From the NCBI RefSeq assembly GCF_003144115.1, contig NW_020312011.1, positions 1-64,000 on the forward strand: a DNA stretch of 64,000 bases, in the 5' to 3' direction. Shown one piece after another: positions 22,877-35,395 of the stretch (positions are counted from its first letter, which is position 1; each line of letters starts with the position of its first letter). The notes below the pieces were generated by a model that saw only the letters and a list, made by a program, of their open reading frames with translations, searched no databases and had not been told where the DNA came from. The DNA comes from Tilletiopsis washingtonensis (taxonomy: Eukaryota; Basidiomycota; Exobasidiomycetes; Entylomatales). A program made the position numbers and the translations under genes.

Positions 22877-25800
22877 ATGCCCGGCGCCACTCCGGGCCAT
22901 GCGCCCAGCTTTGCCGATGCGCTTGCGGCAGCGCACGCAGACACGTCCGCCGGCACGAGCCGCGCCCCTCGCGCGGCGCCGCCGTCTGCACCCTGCTCGT
23001 CCGCCCGGCCGCACAGGGCGCGGGACGGCATGCTGCGACTGCACTCGCCCTTCTCGCCAGCTGCTCAGCGTCTGCCAGTGCACGCAGGCCACGCGAAAGC
23101 GGCACCCGCACCGCGCCGCTCAGGCGTACGCAGCGGCGTGCGGAGTGTGCCGGCGGCCTGGGTGCGGCTGGCGCTGGTGGCCGTGCTGCTGTGCACACAC
23201 ACCACGCTCGCCCTCTTCGATCCCGGCGAGCCTATGGCGGTCTCGGCTAGATCTCCTTCCGCCAAGGCAGCGGCGACGTTGATCGCTGCCGCAGTGTCGC
23301 CAGCAGGTGGGCCTCTGCGTACTGCAAAGGCCGCCCCGCGCGACATGGCAGTGGCGCCGCGGCGAGGCAGCATCCCGCCCGGCTGCCACCGCACAACCTC
23401 CTTCCTGGCCGACGTCTGCCCGGCGCAGGGCGCCAGCGCCACCTCGTCCGCGCACCAACTGCGCTCTGAGCTCATACTCTGCCCGCTGGCGCCAGTGGCG
23501 CCTCTCAGTCTCGACAAGCCCGTGGGCGACGCGGCCGAGACCACATGGGCGGTCAGCGGCACGGTGACCCTTCCGCGGGACCCACAGGCTGTGCTTGACT
23601 TGGATCTGAGCGATTCCGCTGGCACGGTGCCCTCACTCGCACGCATCGGCGAGCCGTCGACAGCGGAAGCCTGGCCTAAGGATGGTGAAGAGGGCTACTG
23701 GCGGCAGGTCGGCGGCACGTCGCACTGGGTTCCGGCTGCGGTCCCTCTCCTGCAAGACGAGGCGGCGCCAAGCACAAGCAGTGGCGACCTGAACAGCAAG
23801 CCTGCCATGTTCGGGCCGCGCGAGCCGACTGCAGACGAGGCTCGGGAAGCCTACAGTATTTGGAGCGAGAGTGTTGGCGGCGAGGGCAGCGACACATGGC
23901 TGTCTTTCGCGGCCTGGCGCGCAGCGTACGAAGAAGCGCAGCGCGATGCGGCAGCGCGCGAGCGGGACGAACAGCGCAAGACGAAGAACCAGGCTCGGCG
24001 CCGCGACGACGCTCGCGATACTGAGACGGCTCGGAACGCGAGCTCCGAGCCGCAAAGCGCACTGCCGCCATCGCAAGCAGCGACGCGGCACCTCGCGCCA
24101 TCTGCTGCACCTGCCAGTCCTGCAGAATCAGACAACGAGCGCGAAAGCAGAGATGCGGTGGCGTCTGCGAAGGCCAGCCATGTCACGCTCGTCGCACCGG
24201 CCCAAGGCGCCGACACCGGTGCCGTGCCGGCTGTAGGCAATCCTGCTTCGCAGCTGGCCACCCTGAAGCACCGCTGGAACTTCGCTTCGCTCGACTGCGC
24301 GGCCGTGGTCCATCGCTCGAATCCGTCGGCGCGCTTCGCCAGCAGCATCTTGAGCGAGAAGAAGGACCGCTACATGCTGTCGCCGTGCCCGCGGCGCTCC
24401 GAAGGCCAGTTCGTCATCGTCGAGCTGTGCGACGAGATCTCGATCGACACGCTCGTCCTCGCCAACTACGAGTTCTTCAGCCGCATGTTCAAGCGCTTTC
24501 GGGTCCGCGTGGCGCGCAACCTGCAGGGCCGAGACGAGGAATGGCAGGACATCGGCACCTTCCGTGCGCGCAACGTGCGCGGACTGCAGGTCTTCAACAC
24601 GGTCGCCCCCAAGTCGGACGCGCGCTTCTTCCGCTATCTGCGCATCGACTTTCTCGAGCACTACGGCTCCGAGTACTACTGTCCCGTCTCCCTCCTGCGC
24701 GTGTACGGCCTGACGCAGATGGACGACTACATCCGCGAGGAGGAAGAGCTTCGCCGCGAGCGGGACCGGACCGACAGCGCAAGCCGCGAGCTGGACTCCT
24801 TTGACGAGATTGAGTACTCGGAGGCAGACAACAATTCCGGCGAGCCGGGCTCTGGCGAGCAGGGCCAGTGGCAAGAGTGGAGCGAGCGAATCGACGCCGA
24901 ACAGGCAGAGCATCTCGATGTGGTCTCCGGCCAAGAGCCCCGTGCCTCCGCCACACATTCGTCTGCAGGAGGCGATGTGCACCCGCCAGAACCTCAGGAA
25001 ACGATCGATCCTGCCGCTCAGCCGGCGAACGGCAGCTCGCTGTCGCCTGCTTCCGCGTCGCTCGCCCAACGGTCGCCTGTGCCATCGCCGACGACACTAG
25101 GTCGTGAGGATCACCTCGAGACAGCGCCCTTGTCATCACTCGGTCACGCGGCCAACGGCAGCCCTGCAACAACTTGCCGCGACGAAGCCGCAGCAGAGAA
25201 GCCTACTCGCTCTTCTGCCGCGACTCCTGTGCGCGAGCTCGACGCCGAAAGTGTCAAGCTCAACGATCAAGCCTCTGCTTCTCTCCCGTTGCAGTCCGTT
25301 GCGAGCTCGCTGAAGCAGACTGGCGCAGCGCCTCATCAGGACCGCGCTTGGCTCTCGGCAGTGCATGACGACAGTGCCCCGTCGGCTGTCGCGCGCAGCA
25401 CCAGTAGCGAGCACAGAGCACAGGCCAACCACGCCGCGGCGCCCTCGCCAAGCCTGAGTGGCGAAGAGCGCAATGCCAAAGCAGCCGTCAACGCGTCCTC
25501 GCCGGACTCCGGAAGGCCGGCGCTCTCCAGCAGTGCCTCCAGCTCCAGCTCAGCCGCTAGCACGTCACCGAGCGGCTCAACGCTGCCCGTAGGCTCAGCC
25601 GATGGCAATGGTAGAAGCAGTGCCGGCGCGTCCAGCGGTCACGGCGGCGGTGGGTCCGGTGGCGGTGGCAGCGAGAGCATCTACCGCACGATCACCAAGC
25701 GGCTCAACGCGCTCGAAGCCAACGCGACACTTTCGCTGCAGTACATTGAGCACAGCGGGCAAACACTGCGCGAAGTCTTCGCTCGCATGGAGCGCAGACA

Positions 25801-27533
25801 GGAGGAGCGAATGGGCGACATGCTGCGCGCGCTCAACGCAAGCAACTGGCGCCAGATTGAGGGACTGGTGAGCGTGCCCTCCACGCCCGGTTCCGCTCCT
25901 GAGGTCACAGCGCGCGCCGCCCTGCTGACACTCGCTTCGCTATTAGAAACGACGACAGCAAGTAGACCTTCAGCAGGCCATCTTCGAGTTCGATGTGCAT
26001 CGCCAACAGACTGATGCTGAGCGAAGCCGCCTGGTCGCAGAGCTGCACATCCTTGCGAATGAGGTGAGCGCCGACCGCTGGGTGGGCGTAGGCCGGCCGA
26101 GACTGACGCCATGCCAGGTCCTACACGAGAAGCGCTTCGGCATCGCGCAGCTTGTCCTTCTTCTCATCCTCTTCATCTTCATGGCACTCACTCGCGGGTC
26201 ACGCACGGCACCTCTCATCAACTCTGGGCTCGCTCGCATCAGCGGCCGGACTCGACCAAAAGGATCTGCTTTGCGCCAGGCAGACGACAGGCTCGGCTCT
26301 CGGACAGCAGTCGAGCAGGACACTTCTGCTTCTCGACGAAGAGGCGGACATGCACTCTCTCGCGATCGGCCAGAGCACATGCAGCACACCCGTCAGCCCA
26401 GCGGCGGCGCGCGCGTCTCCGCGACGACTCGCGATGCGCTGCGGGCGGTTCAAGACCTGACTCGCGGCGCTCCGCAGAAGCAGCTGCACGTCGTCCGTTC
26501 TGCGAGCCGCTCTGCAATTCCTGCTCGGCTGTACTCTGGCGTTGCGGCAGACTCGGGGCTGGGTCGGACGTCCCGCGGGGCGCTCGTCGAGGTTCCGCTG
26601 CACCGAAATGGGTCGCGCGGCTCTCGCGGCCGTGCGCTGCGGGTCTCTGTGCCCGTGCCGACACGAGCGGACTTCGCAGAGATGTCGCGAGACGAGCTCG
26701 GCGCATGGCTTGGTCTTCTCTCGCCCGCGAATCGCTCGCCTCAGCGAGAACGCTCGCCACCAAGCCAGGCGTTGCGCGAAGCGGACATGGCGTCGGTGCG
26801 AACCTCGGCCGAAGGCCCTCGTTCCCGCGCCGCGTCGCCCAAACACAGAGGCGCAGGTCACAGTGCTGCTCTGACGTCTGGAGGCGAGGAGAGCATGTCG
26901 TCAGACTGGGGCACAGAACGCTCGGACGACGACTCCGCCGTGAGCGAGGATGGAGAGTTCGACGTGCACGCTGCGAGAATGGTCTCGCACGACACCGAGA
27001 TGCCGCTCGGCCGGGACCCCATCTTCGGAAGCCAGGACACGCTTGCAGACACCACCAACACGCTGCATTTGGACCGCAGCGGCACCGCGTCACCGCCCGG
27101 CCGCAGCAAGCTGCTGTCGCGCATGATGAATGCGGCTCGGCCCTCCAGCGCCGCTCCTGCGCACGCTGGCCCAGAGTTTGCATCGCCGCTCAGCGCCGCA
27201 GCAGGTCTTGAGTCGGACGCGGACGATGAAGAGACGGCGCCACGATGGATCGAGGTGCGCCCTCGCCGGGCCGGCAGCTGTCGGGACGCTCGCCGCAACA
27301 GCGGTCGGCCAGGCAGTGCCGCAAGCTTCACCTCGCCTGCTGCGGCGCCCACGACGCACTACCAGACGCCCGGCTCTCCGCACAGCCTGGGTGCGCGCAC
27401 TCCGCTGCGTGCGGGCACGCCTTCCAGGAGCGTGCCGCGCAGCTTCGCGAGCCCCGCTGGCCCGGCGAGTGCTGCTGCGGACGAGAACGTGATCCGCGGC
27501 TCCCCAGAGCTCGCGAGCGCGAAGCTGCTGTAA
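22877..27533 (+). CDS. SLP1: SUN-like domain ER membrane protein (Slp1/SUCO type), 1507 residues
   Basis: Slp1-type SUN proteins act in the ER, where Slp1 with Emp65 protects folding proteins. Exons 22877-25867, 25947-26063 and 26118-27533. A hydrophobic segment VRLALVAVLLCTHTTLALF lies about residues 95-113. The SUN-like domain runs from about base 24265 (LKHRWNFASLDCAAVV) to 24710, with DRYMLSPC, FVIVELCDEISIDTLVLANYE and YYCPVSLLRVYG. Low-complexity Ser/Ala-rich sequence follows, then a coiled coil (LNALEANATLSLQYIEHS ... RRQQVDLQQAIFEFDVHRQQ), a C-terminal membrane span (FGIAQLVLLLILFIFMAL) and a long disordered tail of about 450 residues. The second intron is 54 bases and free of in-frame stops, so retention would only insert 18 residues. 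The SUN domain would sit in the ER lumen. Confidence 0.88.
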
Positions 27534-27591
27534 CTTGCTCCTGGGCGCTTCTGCCCTATCGCCTGTGTCTGTGCCCATGCTGTACTCGTAG

Positions 27592-29011
27592 CTAGCAATC
27601 GACTTTGCCGGGCGCCAAGCCCGCCCAGACTCTGCGTCCCAGCTCGAGGAAGACTGTCTCGCTCTGTCCTGCCCCGCCGCCGCCCAGCACCGCGGGCTGG
27701 CCCGCGTCGCCGGCAGCAGCGACGTGTGGCTCGAGCGGCACGCGAGCAAGCACAGGGGCGCCGAGCTCGCTGGCGAGTGCGTCGAAGGCGTGGGGCGGTC
27801 CGAACAGCGGGAACGAGGCGCCGTCCGTCGGCGAGACGAAGTGGGACATGTTGAGCACGAGGCCGGCGATCTGACGTGTGTCGCGATGAGCCCGTGCATG
27901 CATGCACCTGCGCACCAAGACTCACCTTGACATCGACCTTCTGGAACATGCGCACACCACGACGTGCATCGATGAGCGCTACTTCCTGTGGCGTGGAGAC
28001 CACAAGCGCCGCGTCGAGCTCGACCAGCTGTGTCAGGCTGAGTGCCACATCGCCCGTGCCCGGCGGCATGTCGATGACGAGCACGTCGAGCGGCTCTTGG
28101 GCAGGGCTCGCCGCGCGCCAGTCCACCTCGAACAAGAGTTGCTGCGTCGCCTTCTGCACCATCAGACCACGCCAGACGATGGGTGCGTCGGAGACGTCGC
28201 CGGCACGCGCGGCCGGCGGGAGAAGGTAGCCCATCGACATCGACGGTACCCCGTGATTCGTGAGAGGCAGCAATGAGCCGGCTAGCAGGCGGGAGCGGTG
28301 CATGAGCGATGCAGCGATGCGCGCAGTGCTGCACGTCCGAGCGCCACGAGCGGCATGGCTCGACTCACCATCGCTGAGCGCCGGCTCACCCGCTCTCTCG
28401 AGGCGCATGAGCTTGGGAATGCTAGGTCCGAAGATGTCGAGGTCCAAGATGCCGACGCGAAGCCTCCGGTCGAGCTGTGTCTGCTCAGCGGGAAGCAAAG
28501 ACAGAGCCAGCGCAAGGTTGACTTGCCGGGCGCGTGTCAGCGTAACAGTGCGACAGTAGGTGGACGCAGCAAGCGTCGCACTGTGGGCGCCCATAGTGCT
28601 GTGCGCTGCCCATACGTGCATCAGAGAGAGCGAGCCAAGGCATGGCCATCGCGCACTGGCACACTGCCGCCTGGGTCGGAGAAGACCTCCAACAGGCACC
28701 ATCTGGGTGTTGGTCTGCTCGTCTCTGCCGCGCCTTGCTGGCAGCTACTCACCTGCTACAGTGCTCTTGCCCACTCCGCCCTTACCTGAGCTCACAACGA
28801 CGGTGCGACGCACATACGGCACGCGTCTCCGTTGTGGCAGGCCCCGGGCGCGGCGCGGCAGCTGCGGAGGCGCGTCGTTGCGCGGCAGGCCGAGAGGGTT
28901 GTCGTGCGACGCGCGCGGCGCGGAGGTCGTGATCTGGCGGACAGCGAGGCGAAATGCTGCTCGAGCCAATGCTGCGCGCAGCGACCCGCACAGGGCGACG
29001 GACATGAGCAT
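27592..29011 (-). CDS. IND1: Ind1/NUBPL-type mitochondrial P-loop ATPase, CxxC motif absent
   Basis: Mrp/NBP35-family scaffold; Ind1 delivers Fe-S clusters to respiratory complex I. Start at 29011 gives a presequence (MLMSVALCGSLRAALARAAF...), then VVVSSGKGGVGKSTVA (deviant Walker A), the second exon with VGILDLDIFGPSIPKLM, the third with GVPSMSMGYLL, APIVWRGLMVQKATQQLL and VLVIDMPPGTGDVALSLTQ, and the last from about 27873 to 27592. In the last exon IAGLVLNMSHFV is followed by SPTDGASFPLFG where family members have CPxC...HIFG; both cluster cysteines are missing. The downstream part (LASELGAPVLARVPLEP, DAGQPAV) is well conserved. Four exons. The stop is 58 bases from the convergent SUN-like gene. 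An upstream in-frame ATG (29059) is possible. Confidence 0.88.
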
Positions 29012-30303
29012 GCGGAGCGAGGAGGAGGTGGAGGTGGGAAGCCAGTCCGGAACCCTCACCGGGCGCGGTGCTTCACCGCGCGCGCATTATCGCGTATGCA
29101 GCGCGGCGGCGCGCGTGGCCCGAGTCCCGAGCCGCGCGACATCAACACCGTGCCGCGGCGCGCCCCCGCGCGTGCCTCTCTGCCTCCTCTCTGCGGAGAC
29201 CCCTGCCGACGCCGCGCACGTCCTTCAGGACCCGCCTGGTCAACAGGGCGCTGCTACTGGCACCCTAGAGCGGTGTCCACAGCGCTGGCGAGCCCACTGA
29301 AGGCACTGCGACGTCTGCAGTCTTAGGTGGGCGTATCAGTGCCCTTACTATGCAAACCCGCCTCGTCAGTCGTGACATCCTGCTAAGGTGCTTCAATGGC
29401 TCCTGAATCGTTCGCTGTGATGCATTCGTCCATCCATAACATGCCTCACGCGCCCTAACCCTAACGCGCCCGAGACGTCCTAAAGAGCTCTATCTCGACA
29501 GCAGACGAATGTATCCCTCGCGTGTCGTGAAAGTGCACTACGAACATCGCCGGCCGGGGCTCAGCGTTCTCCTGCCTTGCCACACTCGCGACGGAGGCAC
29601 GTATCAAAGCTCGCAGTAGGATCGGCGACGCTGGGGCAACCGTGCGGCGCTGAGGCAATCGCGCGGTGAGCGGCATCGCAGCATGATTCTCCGACGACAG
29701 TGACCAAGCAGCTCGTCGGCCAACTGGAGCTTGTGAACATCGGGAGCTCGCGACGATGTCTTTCATCGCAGCATATGGCCAAGGCAGTGCGCAGTATGGT
29801 CAGAGGGGGGCTGCTGCACGCGCGCCAGGCCGAAAACTCGCGCACGCGGCCGCATTGTGCCGTAAAAGGACGCGCAGACGAGGCGGTGATGCCGCGCGCT
29901 TTTATGCCGCAGTACCAATAGTCGCGGCCGAAGAGGTCACATGGCGCCAGCAGCGCCTCTCTGGTGCAATGAAGGCGCCGCGGCGACGCAAGCTGGCCGG
30001 GCCAAAGTTCGCCGCATGTCGGCCGTTCCGTGACGCAGCAGCGCACCTCGCTGTGCTTGAGACCTTACGCAGAAGCGGTCATCGACCAACGCAGTGCACC
30101 TGACGATGGCCTTCGCGCATGCGCAATGTCGCACTGAACTGGCGCACTGACCCTCGCGGCAGCAGCTCAGGAGCAGTTTGCATCATGGGATGAACGCATG
30201 GGTGTGCATGCCACGATCCGTCAGAGGTGTTGCATTGACAGAGCCGCACGTGCGAGGCGGGCCGCAGGATACACGAGAAGCAGCGCACGGCGGCGTGAGG
30301 CGG
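29012..30303. other. 1.3-kb region between two minus-strand genes, no gene seen
   Basis: This holds the IND1 promoter and the 3' flank of the flippase gene. Its base composition is visibly less GC-rich around 29330-29620. It contains a 13-base telomere-like sequence. The open frames in it show no family resemblance. Confidence 0.5.
29453..29465 (+). repeat. Short interstitial telomere-like repeat
   Basis: CCCTAACCCTAAC, two units of the telomere repeat, stands alone about 440 bases upstream of the IND1 start. It could be a telobox bound by a Tbf1/Teb1-type factor, a trace of break repair, or chance. Confidence 0.6.
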
Positions 30304-33300
30304 TCACCAGCCGCTTGGCCGCACCACCTGGGTGTCGTACTTGCGGATGAGCTTCGCCTGCTCTCCCTGCACCTCGCTTGCACTGCTCATGGGCGGCGTC
30401 AGTGACGGGTGAGGAGCGCGTCGGTGCGCGGAGAGGCGTACCTGAAGGCGAAGCCGTGGGTGCGCTTGAGGCGGTGCGCTGCCCGCACCTTGCGGACGGC
30501 CCTGCCGATGGACGGGTGAGCGATGGGCTGCAGCGCCAGAGCTGCCGCACGACGCACTGCTGGAACTGCGACATGCGCGGGCGGTAGTCCTGCAAGTTGT
30601 ACTTCTGCACCTCCTGCAGGGCCAGCAGCTGTCAGCGGCGGGACAGGGAGGGCCGCGATGCCAGTCACCCACCTGGACGACGTGGTAGTTCTTCGGCCGG
30701 TACGTGCGCTGCTCGTACTGCGGGGCGACGTCGGGTCAGTCGTGCTTCTGCCGAGGTGCCCGCGCGGCGCACTCACCTTCCAGGCAAAGTCGCGCAGCAG
30801 GCAGACGACGGGCACGAGGAGCATGAGCAGCCACATGAGGCTGAAGCCGAAGAGCGGTCCGTTGATGTGGTCGCTGTGCACGAGGGCACAGGTGTCAGTG
30901 CGCGGTGATGGCGGGGCCAGGTGCAGGACTCACAGCTCCTTGGAGAAGCCGATGCGGGGCGCGACGACCGAGTACACGACGATGAAGCCGACTGCGCGGG
31001 CTGTCAGCTGCCTGCTGTGGCACTGCGAGCTGCCGAGACGCACGCGTGAAGACGAAGGAGCCCGGAATGGCGAGCCAAGAGTACTTCTGCCACAGCGTCG
31101 TCTCGAGCGCCGCCTTGCCGAGCACTGTCGCGAGGACTGCCAGGTACAGCGTTGCTGCGGGTGCGAGTGTCAGCCGCGGTCGCCAGCCAGGGCCCGACCG
31201 ACGCACTGCCCCAGATCCATGAGTAGGAGTTGTAGCCGCCGTTGAGCTGCGTGTTGCTCCAGAAGGTGATCGTGACGAAGAGGTAGGCCACGAGCGAGCT
31301 GCGGCAACGGCGGTCAGCCGGCGCCGTCTCGCGTCGCGCAGCCCGGCACTTACTGGTAGAAGGCGTTCAGAGTCCAGCCCCAGAAGCTGGATCTGTGCGT
31401 CAGGATGCGACTCGGCGCTGGCTCGGCGGACACGCGTCACTCACCGGCGCTTGTTGAAGAAGACCTGCCCGTACAGCTGCGGATAGCGGTCCAGCATGCG
31501 CGCCGAGACGTACTGGTCGAAGATGCCGATGACGAGCGGCGGCAGCACCGTGAAGATGACGTTGTAGAACGAGAGCGTCCACGACTCAAAGGCGACCTGC
31601 CCGGAGAAGGAGTTCTGGAACGAGTACCAGAAGAGCGTCATGTACAGCGTGATGTTCTTGTAGAACGAGTAGAGGATCATCTTGCTGAGCCGGGTGCTGC
31701 GGGCGGGGCGCATCAGCTGGGCGCACATGGGCCAGCGCGCGGCCCAGGCACTCACTAGCTCCAGGAGCCGTGGACAAGGAGCAGCTTGCGCAGATAGCGG
31801 AACTGGCTGATCGCCACGTCGGCCGAGCGCGCGGCTTGCAGGCCTTCGACACCGCTGATGCCGACGCCGACGTGCGCGGCCTGGATCATGCTGACGTCGT
31901 TGGCGCCGTCTCCGATGGCGAGCAGGAGCTTGTTGAGGTTCTTCTTGACGAGCTTCACGACGAGAGCCTTCTGCAGCGGCGAGACTCGACCTGCAGAGGC
32001 GCAGACGGTGAGCGGGCCGCACGGTCAGGGCCAGGCCGTCCGCGCACTCACAGCAAATGACGGCCTTGCACAACACTGCGAGCTCCAGGAAGATCTTCGA
32101 GAGCTCCTTCTCGAGAGCGAAGGTCAGGCTCTTGCCGTCGATGATCAGCGCGAGCTCTTCATGTTCGCCCGCCTCGCGCTGGGCCTTGACGGCTGCCAGG
32201 CGCTTCGCCAGGAACGCGTGCGTGTCGTGCGACGTCAGCTCGTTCACAATGACCTGCACGTCGGCGATAAGATCAGCGCAGCAGGAGCGGACGGCAGCGC
32301 AGTGGGGCGCACCAGGTTCATCGACTCGGAGATCAGCCGGCAGGACAGGCCGATGTTGATGGCAGTCTCCTGCCGGTCGCCCGTCAGGACCCACACCTTG
32401 ATGCCGGCCGTCTGCAGGTGGTGGATCGTCTCGGGCACGCCGTCTTGCAGCTTGTCCTCGATGGCTGTGGCGCCGAGGAGGAACATGCTGCGCTCGATGA
32501 CTTCTGCGGCCTTGTCGAGCGCTTCGCCACGGTTGACGATCGTCGAGGCTGCCTGGTCGTAGATGCGCGCCCACTGCCGGTACTCCTGCTCCGGAATCTC
32601 GCGCATCGCCACGCAGAGAGTGCGCAGGCCGTCCGTCGCATAGTCCTGTGCGCGTGAGTGTCAGCGGGTCGTCCCCCTTTCTACAGCCGTTCCATCCATC
32701 ACGACACCCACCTCAAGATGGATGTTGGTCTGCTCCGTGAAGGGCTGCGTGCTGCTCAGGCGCTCCATGATGACCGTGTCGGCGCCCTTGCAGTACAGCT
32801 TGATCTTGCCGTCCGGGCAGCGCACGACCGTCGACATGCGCTTGCGCGTGCTGTTGAACTCGCACACGTTGAGAATTTCGTACTCCTGCTGCATGCCGCG
32901 CACCTCGATGAAGACGGAGCGCGGCTTGCGGACCTGCGAGTGTATGCGGCTCAGCGCTGCGGCTTCCTGGCAGCTGCGTGCTCTTACTCACGGTGAAGCG
33001 GTAGCCAAGACTCTCGGCGCCGGAGACCAGTGCAGCCTCGTCGGGGCTGCTTGCCTGGTACGTGATCTTCTCGCCCTTGACCTCGGGAATGACCGTGTGG
33101 CACACGGCGAGCAGCGTGAGGAACTCGTCGATCACAGCGCTCGAGCCGTCGTCGGCAATGCTGCCGTCCATCATGGCGCGCAGCTCGTGCCACGTGCGCT
33201 GCCCGCCAATCTCGCGCCCGTCGGGCCCGATCTCGCCGGTGCCTTGCTTGCTCTCGTCGACGACGTCCGTATAAGCTACGCCGCCGATCGATGCCTGCTT

Positions 33301-35395
33301 GAACTCCATTTCGTTGCGCGTGAGCGTGCCCGTCTTGTCGCTGAAGATGTAGTCGATCTGGCCCAGCTCCTCGACGAGGCTCGAGGTGCGGCACAGCGCG
33401 GGCGTGTCGGTGGGCGCGTGGTACATGTCGAGGTCGGAGTTGATGAGCGTCGCCTGCTGGTACTTGATCACTTCGATCGTGACGATGAGCGAGATGGGGA
33501 TCAGGTTGTTGTAGGCGATGACGAAGGTGAGGATGTCCTCGACGAAGATGCGCGCCTTGCCCTTCGAGTCGGCGTTGAGCAGCAGGTACTGCATCTCGCC
33601 CGCGTACGCCGAGTTGCGCACGATGGAGCCGATGGCCGAGGCGATGGAGAGCGCCAGCAGCAGGACAAAGAGGAACAGGATGAGCACGTTGACCTGCTTC
33701 TCCACGGCCGTGCGCTTGATCGGCGCCGACGTGGCGTTGCGCATCAGCTTGGTCTCGTGGCCCGTGAAGACCACCAGACCGTAGATCCAGGGCGTGTTGC
33801 GCAGCTGGGCGCCGCGCAGCAGCAGCTGGTCCGGACTGAGCGGCACCTGCCGCATCGGCACGCCGCTGAAGCCCGCCGTGGCGCTTGTCTGCAGGTGCAG
33901 CGTGGCGTCGAAGGTGTAGAGGCTGTTGTTCGGCTGCTCGGAGACCATGTGGCCGCGCATGGCGCACACTGGCGGAGGCGCAGTGAACTTTGCCGTCTCG
34001 GGGCTGGCCTGCTTGATCTTCAGGTTCGTCTCGCCGTCCAGGTTCGACGTCTCGACGTAGCACAGCCCCTCGGGCTCCGAGCTCGAAAGCAGGACGAGGT
34101 CTGCCGGAAAGAACTCGTTGCTCTCAACGCGCAGCACATCGCCGACGCGGATGTGGCGCCACCGACGAGACGCGAAACTGCCGGTCCCGGGATCGAGCAC
34201 CTGGGCCACGCGTGCGTTCAGCTCGGCGTCCGACTGGTGGCGCTTGACATCCTCCTTGATCTCCTTGAACGCCGACGCAAGCAGGACCAGCCCGAGCGGC
34301 ACAATCGTGGTCCAGCGATTCGTCGGCGACACGCCGGGAATCTGCTGGATGCAGGCAGTGAAGAGGAAGAAGACGTTCGCGTACTTGCTGAATTGCTCTG
34401 CGCGATGTGTGAGCAAAGACGCGAGCGGCACGTGCGGAGCGACGCAGCGGTGTAGCGCTGTCGCGAGTCTGCACCTTCAATGTGCGAGCGGGTACTGCAC
34501 GCTGTCCCATTGCTCGGCCGTGTGTCGTGCCGCACCGGCACACTGCTGCGGACTCACCATAGAAGAACTTCGGAGCGAAGCTCAGCACGTTGAACTTGCT
34601 CGTGGAGATCCAGTTGTCTCCGAAGCCACCCTCCCTGTCGTTCGTCACAGGGTCGTTGAGCCGCACTATCCGCTCGCCCTTGGCCTCTTCCTTCTGCTTC
34701 CTGCCCAGCAGACTGCGTAGGTCCTGCTTCAGCGTGCGCAGCGAGCGGTTCAGCCCGTCGAGCGGCGAGTCGCGTGGCAGCGGCCGCGACTGTCCGGCAT
34801 TCGCAGAGGCGGACACTGGCGCCGCAGCCCCGCGCTGCCGCGGATTGCCAGCGGAAGACGCGCCCGCGCGTCCTCCGCCAGCCCGCGTTGGGTACGGGGC
34901 GTCGTAGGCCTCGTTGTCGTCGTCCGCCTCGATCGTCTTGAAGCTAGCACCGCCGCCAAAGGCGTAGGCATCCTCAAATGGACTCTGCTCCGAGTAGCCC
35001 GAATGGCCTGCCGGCGCCTGCGCATGGCTGCGCAGCGGCAGGCCCGAGTCCTGTGACGCGCCGGGCTGCGAGCCGAACGCAAACGACGGCGGCGCACGCA
35101 TCGAGGGCGGCGCCGCGCCGGGGCCTGTGCCCGAGGGCGGATAGCCAGAGCGGCCGCCGAACGAGTAGCTGTCGCCGAAGTCGGCGTCGTCGTCGCCCAG
35201 CAGATCAGGATCTGCGGCGTCGACGAGCACGTGTGACGGCTGGTACGGGCGGGCGCGGCGGCCGTCGGCGGGCATGTCGTCGGCGAAGGGGCCGAGGCCG
35301 AGCGAGTCGGTCGACGCGCCGAAGCTGGGCGCCGGCCGGGACGAGGCCAACCCTTCTGGCGGGCCCCTGCCGGGCCCGGGGTTGAATGGATCCAT
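30304..35395 (-). CDS. DRS2: P4-ATPase phospholipid flippase, Drs2 type
   Basis: Moves aminophospholipids to the cytosolic leaflet of Golgi/endosome membranes with ATP. About a dozen exons. The N-terminal 220 residues are acidic and Gly/Pro-rich ([15 protein letters not shown]...). Membrane part starts [22 protein letters not shown]. Actuator domain has the P4-specific [18 protein letters not shown] appears in [17 protein letters not shown]; the phosphorylated Asp is in [16 protein letters not shown]; nucleotide sites [11 protein letters not shown] and [21 protein letters not shown]. The C-terminal tail, in three short exons, has RTHGFAFR and LIRKYDTQ, matching the Drs2 autoinhibitory GFAFSQ/IRAYDTT region. 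Whole and normal in length (roughly 1,350 residues). Works with a Cdc50-family subunit, not in this window. Confidence 0.94.

Noticed and set aside
29012-30303. Possible degraded mobile element in the less GC-rich region
   Set aside because: No terminal repeats, target duplications or recognisable element protein in any frame.
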